Assembly: GCF_002109495.1 (NCBI RefSeq)
Contig: NZ_LVJN01000015.1
Coordinates: forward strand, 62,001-126,000
Origin: Magnetofaba australis IT-1
GTDB lineage: Bacteria > Pseudomonadota > Magnetococcia > Magnetococcales > Magnetococcaceae
Length of the DNA: 64,000 nt
Direction of reading: 5' to 3'
Shown: in pieces, positions 20,010 to 27,273 of the stretch
Position numbering within the stretch: position 1 is the stretch's first letter
Layout of the letters: each line of letters begins with the position of its first letter
Program-made: the position numbers and the translations under genes
The notes under the pieces: model-generated
What the model was told of the DNA's origin: nothing
The model's input: only the letters and a program-made list of their open reading frames with translations
Database searches by the model: none

Positions 20010-20175
20010 GGCCAATGTTTGCGTGACGCAGGCCCCGCTTGCGTTGACTATTGGCCGCCGACTGGTCGGCGGCGGGGTCTGGGGGCCGCGCCCCCAGCGG
20101 GGTGTGGGGCGGCGCCCCACGGTGTGGTCTTTGTCTGTTGGGGAGTTTGACGGCGCAGCCCTCAATATCTTCTCG
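20010..20175. repeat. Intergenic multi-hairpin repeat, copy 4
   Basis: Starts with a long hairpin whose arms are GGCCAAT and ATTGGCC around GTTTGCGTGACGC, then CCGCCGAC/GTCGGCGG, TGGGGGC/GCCCCCA, GTGGGGC/GCCCCAC and TTGACGGC/GCCCTCAA ending in ATATCTT. The last stem carries a mismatch. It lies between convergent genes, followed by a terminator at 20238 and three further hairpins to 20380. Confidence 0.85.
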
Positions 20176-20237
20176 CTTCAACGGTCTATTTCTATTTTGC
20201 GGCGACTAGATAACCCCTTTAATCTCAAATTTCAGGC

Positions 20238-20265
20238 AAAAAAAAAGCCCATCCGTGGGCTTTTT
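20238..20265 (-). terminator. Intrinsic terminator of the HDOD-GGDEF gene
   Basis: AGCCCA/TGGGCT stem with a 4-nt loop, flanked by A9 on the left (U-run on the minus strand) and T5 on the right. It probably works in both directions, serving the convergent kinase gene as well. Confidence 0.8.
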
Positions 20266-20307
20266 CCCCCTGTTGCGGGCGGGTCATCACGCCGCCCTCT
20301 GATCCCC

Positions 20308-20380
20308 GGCCCGAGGGGCTCCCACCCTCGGACCAGTGTTGCCCCATCCTGGGGCCAGACATGGGTGTGCTTCCACACCC
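20308..20380. repeat. Run of three perfect hairpins
   Basis: CCGAGGG/CCCTCGG (20311-20331), GCCCCA/TGGGGC (20341-20355) and GGGTGTG/CACACCC (20363-20380), each with a short loop. The style matches the multi-hairpin family but the head and tail sequences are absent. It lies 44-116 bp after the HDOD-GGDEF stop codon, upstream of its terminator in transcription order, so it would be in that gene's 3' UTR. Confidence 0.6.
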
Positions 20381-20423
20381 TGCTCATGCGAACCTGCTGT
20401 TTTTGTTATTCTGTGCGCGCTGA

Positions 20424-22463
20424 TTACGCCGCAGTGCGCTCCTTGTCGTCCCCGGCCACGCGATTGCGGCCGCGGGACTTGGCCAGATAGAGGGCCTGGT
20501 CGGCCTGTTTGACCAGATGTTCGGCGTCGGGCAGCTCGCCCTGACAGGCGGAGACCCCCACGCTGATGGTCAGCGGGCGCCCCTGGTAGCGCCGTTTGCC
20601 CAACGCGCGCCCCATGGAGGCGACGCCGCTGCGAATGCGCTCGGCGTACTGCATGGCGTCGGCCATCTGCGCGCCGCGCAGAATCACCATGAACTCCTCG
20701 CCGCCGAAGCGACCGGCCACGCCATCGGTGCGGGTGAGCGCGCCCAGGGTCCCGGCCACCATTTTCAGCACGTGGTCGCCCTCCTGGTGGCCGAAGTCAT
20801 CGTTGAACTTCTTGAAATGGTCGATATCCATCATCACCAGCGCCAGCGGCGCGTTCTGTTTGCGCGCATAGGCGAACTCCTGGGCCAAGCGTTTATCCAT
20901 GTAGCCGCGATTGTTGAGGCCGGTCAGGGCGTCGCGCTCGGCGCTTTGCCGCATGCGGGCGTACTGCCGCGCATGGTCCAGCGCCGCGCCCATTTCACGA
21001 CACACCGCGCCCAGCGCGCCCAGCTCCAGCGCCTCCAGTGGGCGCCCGCGTTTGCCGTTATGACATAACATCACGCCGTGGGCGGAGCGGTCGCTGTGAA
21101 TGGGCGAGACGCCCAGCTCGCGCGCGCCCAGGGCGTCGAGCATGCGCCGCTCCAGGGCGTTGGCGCCTTGAATCAACCAAGGGCGGCGGCGGCGTATGGC
21201 GGTGAGCAGCGACTCGGCGCCCTCCTCCAGCGGGATCGACGCCAGTTGCTGTTCATTGGCGTGCTCCTGCGGGCCGTCCTGGGCGAACAGTTTGAGAGTC
21301 TTGCGATCCGAGGCGATGCGATAGAGCAGCACCCGGCCAAATTGGAAATCCTTGCGCACCGCCTTGGCGGTGGAGCGAAAGATTTCGCGGAAGTCGAGAC
21401 TCCGGTGCGGCGCCAGAAGACTGGCGCGCGGGGCCGGGTTGGCGAAGGTGTCCGCCGACGGCGTATGGCCCTTGTGCTGGGCGGCGTGCTTGAGCTGCGC
21501 ATTGACCCGGCCCAACTGAATGTTGGCTTTGAGCAGATTTTCGCGCCAATAGCCCGGACCCGGCAGGTCGATGGGGTAGAACCCGGCCAGCCGCGTCATC
21601 TCGCCATGAATGCGTTGCAGCAGTCCGCTGGTGGCCAGCCGCTCCGGTTGCATCAGACGCGTGACCGCCTCCGATAGCGTCGGGTGACGGCGCTCGGGCA
21701 CCGAGCCCATGCCCAGAATCCAGGCCAGATAGTCGCTCAGTTGCAGCACGGCGGTGAGGCGCAGAGTGGGCTCGTCGGGGCCTGCGTCCTCCTCTTTGTC
21801 GTCCAACTCGTGACGGTCGGCGATGGCGTCCACCACATGCGCCGGGAAGCCCCACTGGTCGGCCATGAAGGCGCTCAGTGCGCCGTGACTGACGCCGCCG
21901 AGGAGGCGTTCGGCTTCATCCACCTCCCACGGGGTGGCTTGCGCGATCTGTTCGATCATCACCGCATCGGCGCCCAGGCCGATGTAGAGCGGCGTCTTGC
22001 CGATGTCGTGCAGCAGTCCGCTCATCCACGCTTCGCGCGGGTCGGCCAAGCCGGTGCGTTCGGCCAGGGTTTGCGCCGCCACCGCAGTGGCCAGCGCATG
22101 ACGCCAGTGCTTGAGCCCCTGGTGAAAGCCGCCGGGGATGTCGTTGACGGTGATCTCATATAGCAGCGCCTCAATGGCCAGTCGGGTGAACTGGGTGCGG
22201 CCCAATGCGTCGGCGATCTGGGGAATGCCGTTCTCCGGCTTCAGGCTGGCGGGCCAGTCGTAGAGCAGGCGCGCCTGCAGCCGTTCGCCCAAAGTGGCGG
22301 TGTTGGCGAATTGCGCCGCGCAGTCCGCCGCTTTGGCGTCGGGGCTGCGGGACAGTTTGTTCAGCGCGCTCAGTTGCGCTTTGTACAGCGGTTCGGCGTC
22401 GCCGTAGGCATTCTGCAACGTCTGACGCGCTGCGTTTTCTGTTTTGTCGAATGAAGCGTTCAT
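20424..22463 (-). CDS. HDOD domain protein with C-terminal GGDEF (diguanylate cyclase)
   Basis: About 679 aa. The N-terminal about 300 residues form an HDOD domain (a degenerate HD fold used in signalling): LARLLYDWPASL, then WMSGLLHDIGKTPLYIGL, which retains an HD pair, and HGALSAFMADQWGFP. A GAF-like region may follow (about 345-500). The C-terminal GGDEF domain has DALTGLNNRGYMD, MMDIDHFKKFNDDFGH and the active-site loop RFGGEEF, so it should make c-di-GMP. The inhibitory RxxD site is not in register, so product feedback is doubtful. ATG 22463 follows CAGGA; ATG 22472 is an alternative. It opposes the HD-GYP protein in c-di-GMP turnover. Confidence 0.9.
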   Translation of the reverse strand: MNASFDKTENAARQTLQNAYGDAEPLYKAQLSALNKLSRSPDAKAADCAAQFANTATLGERLQARLLYDWPASLKPENGIPQIADALGRTQFTRLAIEALLYEITVNDIPGGFHQGLKHWRHALATAVAAQTLAERTGLADPREAWMSGLLHDIGKTPLYIGLGADAVMIEQIAQATPWEVDEAERLLGGVSHGALSAFMADQWGFPAHVVDAIADRHELDDKEEDAGPDEPTLRLTAVLQLSDYLAWILGMGSVPERRHPTLSEAVTRLMQPERLATSGLLQRIHGEMTRLAGFYPIDLPGPGYWRENLLKANIQLGRVNAQLKHAAQHKGHTPSADTFANPAPRASLLAPHRSLDFREIFRSTAKAVRKDFQFGRVLLYRIASDRKTLKLFAQDGPQEHANEQQLASIPLEEGAESLLTAIRRRRPWLIQGANALERRMLDALGARELGVSPIHSDRSAHGVMLCHNGKRGRPLEALELGALGAVCREMGAALDHARQYARMRQSAERDALTGLNNRGYMDKRLAQEFAYARKQNAPLALVMMDIDHFKKFNDDFGHQEGDHVLKMVAGTLGALTRTDGVAGRFGGEEFMVILRGAQMADAMQYAERIRSGVASMGRALGKRRYQGRPLTISVGVSACQGELPDAEHLVKQADQALYLAKSRGRNRVAGDDKERTAA

Positions 22464-22649
22464 GGCTTGCATCCTGATGCGACTCTTGGCGGTCGTCGGA
22501 GTGTAAAAATTGTGTGCAAACTCTCGTGACGCCAAATACTAACGCAGGATATGGGCCAATCAGTTAATCATAGTAAAAACAGCATGATGAGGTTTTTGTG
22601 GAGAGGTTTTGTCAAGGAGGGTTTACGCTTGTGCGGAAAAGGCGATTGA

Positions 22650-22841
22650 CTACTTGTCGCGTTTGAGGCGGCTCACGCCCCAACCGGCCAGGAGGATGGC
22701 GATAAGCGCGTAGAGGGCCGACATGGGGTTGATGTGGCTGACCAGATTGCGCGCAATCTCGAACGCTTGATCCCCCATCAGCGCGGCGGCGGCAAAGGTG
22801 ATCGCGAGGAAGAAGATGACGCCGGTGATGATCATGCGCAT
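22650..22841 (-). CDS. Small two-helix membrane protein
   Basis: 63 aa, family not recognised. Two hydrophobic segments (residues 4-22 and 41-56) separated by a polar loop GDQAFEIARNLVSHINP, with a basic C-terminus SRLKRDK. The start at ATG 22841 has AGGAG with an 8-nt gap, and codon use looks coding. It lies 94 bp downstream of trpA on the same strand and may be co-transcribed with it. Length and strong initiation signal argue that it is real, but no function can be given. Confidence 0.7.
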   Translation of the reverse strand: MRMIITGVIFFLAITFAAAALMGDQAFEIARNLVSHINPMSALYALIAILLAGWGVSRLKRDK

Positions 22842-22935
22842 GGGCTGAACTCCTGCTGAGAGGGCGAATCGGGTCGGCCTGCCTGGGCGGCGCCGGGCGC
22901 CTGCATCAGGCGTCCAGGCGGCGCAGGTGACGGGT

Positions 22936-23730
22936 TCAGTCTGCCGGGCGCAATCCGCGGAAGAAGCGGCCCACGGCCTCGGCGCCGCCTTCGCGATGGG
23001 CGGCGATGGCGGCGGTGCCGACCACGGCGATCTCCGCTTTGCCTTGCAGATAGGCCACGTCTTCGGCGTTCTTGACCCCGAAGCCCACCGCCAGCGGGGC
23101 TTTGGTTGCGGCGCGACAGCGGGTAACGAATGCGCCCACGCTGTCATCAAAAGAGGTGTTCTTGCCGGTGACGCCGCGTCGGGCCACGCAGTAGACGAAG
23201 CCATCGGCCTCGGCGCCGATGGCCGCCAGGCGGTCGTCGTGGCTGGTGGGGGTCATCAGTTGAATCCAGTCCAACCCGGCTTCGCGGCTCCAGGCGATGG
23301 CTTCCCCGGCCTCCTGCAGCGGCAGATCGGGCACGATGAGCCCTTTGACCCCAGCCTTGGCGGCGTCGCTGATGAACTGACCCATGCCGCGCGCGTGCAG
23401 AATATTCACGTAGGTCATGATCAAAAACGGAATGTCGTGGGTCAGGGTGATCTCGGCGATGGCCTCCAGTCCGGCATCGACGCGGAAACCGGCGTCGATG
23501 GCGGCCTGGTTGGCCTGGGCGATGACCGGACCGTCGGCGATGGGCTCGGAGAAGGGGATCTGCAATTCGATCAGATCCACTCCGGCGTCGACCATCTGTG
23601 CGATGACCTTTTTATTCTCCTCAATGGAGGGGTAGCCGAGCACCAGATGCGCCATCAGGAGAATCGGCTTCTCGCTCAGCTTTTCGCGGATGATGGGCTC
23701 GATGGCGGAGGTGTGGGCGGCGGCGCTCAT
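22936..23730 (-). CDS. trpA: Tryptophan synthase alpha chain
   Basis: 264 aa. Cleaves indole-3-glycerol phosphate to indole and glyceraldehyde 3-phosphate, the indole passing to TrpB. Catalytic Glu is in LIELQIPFSEP and catalytic Asp in IADGPVI; VVGTAAI near the end fits the phosphate-binding region. Several family positions differ from the common proteobacterial form: MAHLVLGYPS instead of a VTAGDP-like strand and FSEP instead of FSDP. The start overlaps the trpB stop codon in an ATGA, showing translational coupling. TrpF and other trp genes are not nearby. Confidence 0.93.
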   Translation of the reverse strand: MSAAAHTSAIEPIIREKLSEKPILLMAHLVLGYPSIEENKKVIAQMVDAGVDLIELQIPFSEPIADGPVIAQANQAAIDAGFRVDAGLEAIAEITLTHDIPFLIMTYVNILHARGMGQFISDAAKAGVKGLIVPDLPLQEAGEAIAWSREAGLDWIQLMTPTSHDDRLAAIGAEADGFVYCVARRGVTGKNTSFDDSVGAFVTRCRAATKAPLAVGFGVKNAEDVAYLQGKAEIAVVGTAAIAAHREGGAEAVGRFFRGLRPAD

Positions 23731-24980
23731 GAGGCGTCTCCCGGGTTGTTCGCCCGTTTGGCGTACTGGTCGGCCTTCTCCTGAATGAAAGCCTCCCATT
23801 TGGGGTCGTGCAGGGCGTCGGCGATGGTGAAGATGTCCTTGTCGCCGCGCCCGGAGAGGTTGATCAGAATCACTGTATCCTCGGGGGTGTCGGGCAACTC
23901 GCGCAGCGCCCCGGCGACGGCGTGGCTGGACTCCAGCGCGCCGATGATCCCTTCGGCCTTCATCAGCCGCTTGAGCGCCTCCACCACTTCGGCGTCGGTG
24001 GCGGCGATGAAGCGGGCGCGACCGGTTTCGTGCAGATTGGCCAGAATCGGCGACACCCCCACGTAGTCGAGTCCGGCGGCCACCGAGTGGGTGGTCTTCA
24101 TCTGGCCGTCGTCATCCTGCAGGAAGTAGGTTTTGTAGCCTTGGGCGATGCCCACCTCGGCGTCGGCGCTGGCCAGACGCGCGGCGTGCAGACCCGTGGC
24201 CAGACCCAAACCGCCCGCCTCCACGCCGATCAGCTCGACATCAGGCGCATCCAGGAAACCCTGGAAGATCCCCATGGCGTTGGAGCCGCCGCCCACACAG
24301 GCATAGACGCGGTCGGGCAGGCGTCCGGCCTGTTTGAGAATCTGCCCACGCGCTTCGCTCCCGATCACCGATTGGAACCACGACACCATCTCCGGGAAGG
24401 GGTGGGCGCCGCAGGCGGTGCCCAGCACATAGTGGGTGCCGTCCATACTGCCGACCCAGTCGCGCATGGCCTCGTTGACGGCGTCTTTCAGAGTCTGGTC
24501 GCCGGAGGTCACCGGGATGACCGTGGCGCCCAACTGCTCCATCCAGAACACGTTGGGGCGCTGGCGGGCGACATCCTTGGCGCCCATGTAGATGGTGCAC
24601 TCCAGTCCCAATCGCGCGGCCATGGTGGCGGTGGCCACGCCGTGTTGACCGGCGCCGGTTTCGGCGATGACGCGGCTTTTGCCCATGCGTTTGACCAGCA
24701 AACCCTGGCCCATCACATTGTTGGCTTTGTGCGCTCCGGTTTGATTCAGGTCCTCTCTTTTGATATAGATGCGTCTGCCGCCGAACGCCGCAGAGAGGTT
24801 TTCGGCATAGGTCAGCGGCGTGGGACGGCCGGAGTAGTTCTCCATAACCGTCAGATATTCGGACCAGAAATCGGCGTCGGCGCGCGCCGCTTCATAGGCG
24901 GCGGTCAACTCGGCGAAGGTCTGATGAAGGATTTCGGGAATAAACGCCCCGCCAAAGGCGCCGAAATAACCCTGGGACAT
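23727..24980 (-). CDS. trpB: Tryptophan synthase beta chain
   Basis: 417 aa. Pyridoxal-phosphate enzyme joining indole and serine. PLP lysine is in the REDLNQTGAHKANN segment, the phosphate-binding loop is CVGGGSNAMG and ETGAGQHGVATA is intact. The N-terminus GYFGAFGGAFIPEIL differs from the usual FGGMYVPE form, and GAHKANN from the usual GAHKINN, so this pair belongs to a divergent TrpAB branch. The open frame continues upstream of ATG 24980, but those residues run antisense to the cytochrome gene and do not resemble TrpB. It forms an overlapping operon with trpA. Confidence 0.95.
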   Translation of the reverse strand: MSQGYFGAFGGAFIPEILHQTFAELTAAYEAARADADFWSEYLTVMENYSGRPTPLTYAENLSAAFGGRRIYIKREDLNQTGAHKANNVMGQGLLVKRMGKSRVIAETGAGQHGVATATMAARLGLECTIYMGAKDVARQRPNVFWMEQLGATVIPVTSGDQTLKDAVNEAMRDWVGSMDGTHYVLGTACGAHPFPEMVSWFQSVIGSEARGQILKQAGRLPDRVYACVGGGSNAMGIFQGFLDAPDVELIGVEAGGLGLATGLHAARLASADAEVGIAQGYKTYFLQDDDGQMKTTHSVAAGLDYVGVSPILANLHETGRARFIAATDAEVVEALKRLMKAEGIIGALESSHAVAGALRELPDTPEDTVILINLSGRGDKDIFTIADALHDPKWEAFIQEKADQYAKRANNPGDAS

Positions 24981-25015
24981 GGCATCACCTGCTGGTCGTG
25001 TTCGGATTGCTTTCC

Positions 25016-25080
25016 AAAAAAGGGCGCGCAATAGAGCGCCTGCATAAGGCGTGCGACGCGCTTGCGCAGTGTAGTCGCAC
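25016..25080 (-). promoter_or_regulatory. Possible attenuator in the trpBA leader
   Basis: On the minus strand, 36-100 bp upstream of trpB, a hairpin GTGCGAC/GTCGCAC (25051-25080) is followed by GGCGC/GCGCC (25023-25040) and a T6 run. The second looks like a short intrinsic terminator. A competing pairing CGCC-TTATGCA-GGCG would use the same GGCG arm. No leader peptide with clustered Trp codons was found, so the sensing mechanism, if any, is unclear. Confidence 0.35.
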
Positions 25081-25193
25081 AGCGATTGCGGCGCCAGGGC
25101 GGGCGTGGGCGAACAGGGCTTGGAGATGACCTTGACGCCATTCACCCCGCCTCCGGGCGCCGCCGAATTCATCATGAAGAGGAGTTGTTGGAG

Positions 25194-25583
25194 ATGAACG
25201 TGAGCAAATACATCGTGCGCTTTCTGGGCGCTGTGGGCCTGTTTTTGGGCCTGACCGGCGCCAGCATGGCGGCCGGAGCGAACAATATGGTGAGCTATAA
25301 GGAGGACGTCTACCCCATCATCCAGTATCGCTGCCTGGGTTGCCACAAGGCGGGCGGCGCGGGCGAAATGGCCTCCGGCTTGAATATGGAGACCTATGAA
25401 GGGCTGATGAAGGGCACCAAGCATGGCGCGGTGATCATGCCGCACAACGCGCTGGCCAGCACCCTGGTGCGTCTGATTACCGGCGAGGCCGCCATTCGCA
25501 TGCCGCACAACGCCAAGCGTTTGAGCTCTTGCGAAATCAGCACCTGGAAGCGCTGGATTCTGCAAGGCGCCAAGGATAACTGA
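25194..25583 (+). CDS. Periplasmic monoheme c-type cytochrome (paralogue 1)
   Basis: 129 aa. A Sec signal peptide (basic start NVSKYIVRF, hydrophobic LGAVGLFLGLTG, cleavage near SMAAGA) is followed by a domain with one heme-attachment motif CLGCH. Flanking words YKEDVYPIIQYRC and MPHNAKRLSSCEISTWKRWI resemble the planctomycete-type cytochrome c domain (PSCyt1). A Met in IRMPHN may be the distal heme ligand. GGAG lies before the ATG. The next gene is a close paralogue. Role in electron transfer is inferred; no reductase or oxidase partner is nearby. Confidence 0.85.
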   Translation: MNVSKYIVRFLGAVGLFLGLTGASMAAGANNMVSYKEDVYPIIQYRCLGCHKAGGAGEMASGLNMETYEGLMKGTKHGAVIMPHNALASTLVRLITGEAAIRMPHNAKRLSSCEISTWKRWILQGAKDN

Positions 25584-25662
25584 TCAATGCGTCGATGAAT
25601 CCGCTCGAGAGGGCGGCGCGCGGGGTCGCAAGGCCAGGGGGGCGGCGCGTTCATGCGCCATG

Positions 25663-25689
25663 TTGCGGCGCAAAAATCCATGGTATAGT
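25663..25689 (+). promoter_or_regulatory. Candidate promoter for the second cytochrome gene
   Basis: TTGCGG (25663-25668) and TATAGT (25684-25689) with a 15-bp spacer; TGG directly before TATAGT makes an extended -10 element, which can offset the short spacer. It lies 35 bp upstream of the cytochrome start and suggests the second paralogue can be expressed on its own. Confidence 0.4.
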
Positions 25690-25723
25690 ACAAGAAATCT
25701 CTACGCTAAAGGAGGATGTCGCC

Positions 25724-26110
25724 ATGCGCAATTCCCGTCAATTCGCCCGCACCCTGGGCGCCGCCGCTCTGGCCCTTGGGCTGTTTAGCGGCATCGGTTC
25801 CGCCAGCGCCGCCACGGTCACCTATGTGGAGGACGTGGAGCCCATCATCCAGTATCGCTGTCTGGAGTGCCATCGCGCCGGCGGGCCGGGCGTGGTCTAC
25901 TCGGGCCTGAACCTGGAGTCCTATGAAGGGCTGATGGCCGGCACCCGCCATGGCCCCGTGATCACCCCGGGCAGCCCCATGACCAGCAACTTGCTGGTGC
26001 TGGTGGATGGCCGCGCGGGCATCCGCATGCCGCACGACCGCAAGCGCCTGACCAAGTGCGAGATCGACATCCTGCGCAAATGGATCGCTCAAGGCGCCAA
26101 AAAAGAGTGA
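25724..26110 (+). CDS. Periplasmic monoheme c-type cytochrome (paralogue 2)
   Basis: 128 aa, tandem paralogue of the preceding gene. Signal peptide with cleavage near SASAAT, then YVEDVEPIIQYRCLECH with heme motif CLECH, GLNLESYEGLMAGTRHGPV and MPHDRKRLTKCEIDILRKWI. An excellent ribosome site AAAGGAGG precedes the ATG by 8 nt. A strong terminator follows 20 bp after the stop codon. The two copies differ in many positions but align over their whole length, which suggests an old duplication with retained function. Confidence 0.87.
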   Translation: MRNSRQFARTLGAAALALGLFSGIGSASAATVTYVEDVEPIIQYRCLECHRAGGPGVVYSGLNLESYEGLMAGTRHGPVITPGSPMTSNLLVLVDGRAGIRMPHDRKRLTKCEIDILRKWIAQGAKKE

Positions 26111-26129
26111 TCGCCTCGCTGTGATCAAA

Positions 26130-26160
26130 CGCCTGGAGCGGTTTCGCTCCAGGCGTTTTT
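26130..26160 (+). terminator. Intrinsic terminator of the cytochrome pair
   Basis: An 11-bp perfect stem CGCCTGGAGCG/CGCTCCAGGCG with loop GTTT followed by T5, directly after the second cytochrome gene. Confidence 0.95.
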
Positions 26161-26253
26161 GTCTGACGCGCAATGCGCCAGACAGGAGATTGGTGCAGAA
26201 CGACAGACCAAACGGAACGCCGCAGGCGTCCGCACGATTCTGAAGGAAAGCAC

Positions 26254-27129
26254 ATGATGAAAGTTCGTAAAGCGGTCTTCCCCGTAGCGGGATTGGGCAC
26301 GCGCTTCCTGCCCGCCACCAAAGTTGTCGCCAAAGAGCTGCTGTCGGTGGTGGACAAACCCCTGATTCAATACGCCGCCGAAGAGGCCTTTGCCGCCGGG
26401 ATTGAAGAGATCATCTTCGTCACCGGGCGCGGCAAGAGCCTGCTGGTGGACCACTTCGACCACGCGTTTGAACTCGAGCACACCCTGCGCGCCCGTAACA
26501 AGGATGCGCTGCTGGCCATGGCCAAGGCGATGGTGCCGGAGTTCGGCTCGGTGGTGGCCACGCGCCAGCAGGAGCCCCTGGGGTTGGGCCATGCGGTGTG
26601 GTGCGCGCGGCAGATCGTCGGCGACGAGCCGTTTGCGGTGATGCTGCCCGATGACCTGTGCCACGGCGCCAAACCGGTGCTGCAGCAGATGACCGAACGC
26701 TTTGCCGAGCTGCAATCCTCCATGGTGGCGGTGATGGAGGTTCCCCGCGAGGACACCTCCAAATACGGCGTGCTGGATGCGGGTCCCGAACAGAGCGGCG
26801 TGTGGCCGGTGAAAGGCATGGTGGAGAAGCCCGATCCCGCCGATGCGCCGTCGAATCTGGCCGTCATTGGGCGTTACATCCTCACGCCACAGGTGTTCGA
26901 TCTGCTGGAGAACCAAAAGCGCGGCGCAGGCGGTGAAATTCAACTCACCGACGCCATGGCGGCGCTGCTGGACACCGAGAATATCTACGGCTTCCGTTTC
27001 GACGGCGTGCGTTACGACTGTGGCGATAAAGTGGGCTTCCAACAGGCCAATCTGGCGTTGGCGCTGGAGCGCCCGGAGCTGCGTGAGAAATTGATTCCCT
27101 ATATGCGCCAACTGCTGGAGGCGTACTGA
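26254..27129 (+). CDS. galU: UTP-glucose-1-phosphate uridylyltransferase
   Basis: 291 aa. Makes UDP-glucose from UTP and glucose 1-phosphate. Nucleotidyltransferase signature AVFPVAGLGTRFLPATK at the N-terminus, then KELLSVVDKPLIQYAAEEA, LGLGHAVWCARQIVGDEPFAVMLPDD and YDCGDKVGFQQAN. GAAGGAA precedes the paired ATG codons. Followed on the same strand by ugd and a phosphohexomutase, so UDP-glucose, UDP-glucuronate and the sugar 1-phosphate precursor are made by one cluster feeding exopolysaccharide or lipopolysaccharide synthesis. Confidence 0.96.
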   Translation: MMKVRKAVFPVAGLGTRFLPATKVVAKELLSVVDKPLIQYAAEEAFAAGIEEIIFVTGRGKSLLVDHFDHAFELEHTLRARNKDALLAMAKAMVPEFGSVVATRQQEPLGLGHAVWCARQIVGDEPFAVMLPDDLCHGAKPVLQQMTERFAELQSSMVAVMEVPREDTSKYGVLDAGPEQSGVWPVKGMVEKPDPADAPSNLAVIGRYILTPQVFDLLENQKRGAGGEIQLTDAMAALLDTENIYGFRFDGVRYDCGDKVGFQQANLALALERPELREKLIPYMRQLLEAY

Positions 27130-27273
27130 GCGCGGCGCCATGTGACGGCGCGCGCGTTCGTTATCTGATTTGTGGCAAGACATTGTGGCGGGCGGGCGTC
27201 CTTATGCTCCGGGTGACGGGGTTTGGGCGCGCGCCCTTTTCATCACACCCTTTGCAAAACGGTAGCAATCGCC

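Noticed and set aside
24981-25565. N-terminal extension of TrpB
   Set aside because: The frame stays open upstream of ATG 24980, but most of it is antisense to the cytochrome gene, and the residues are unlike TrpB. The hairpin and T-run in this area fit a leader better.
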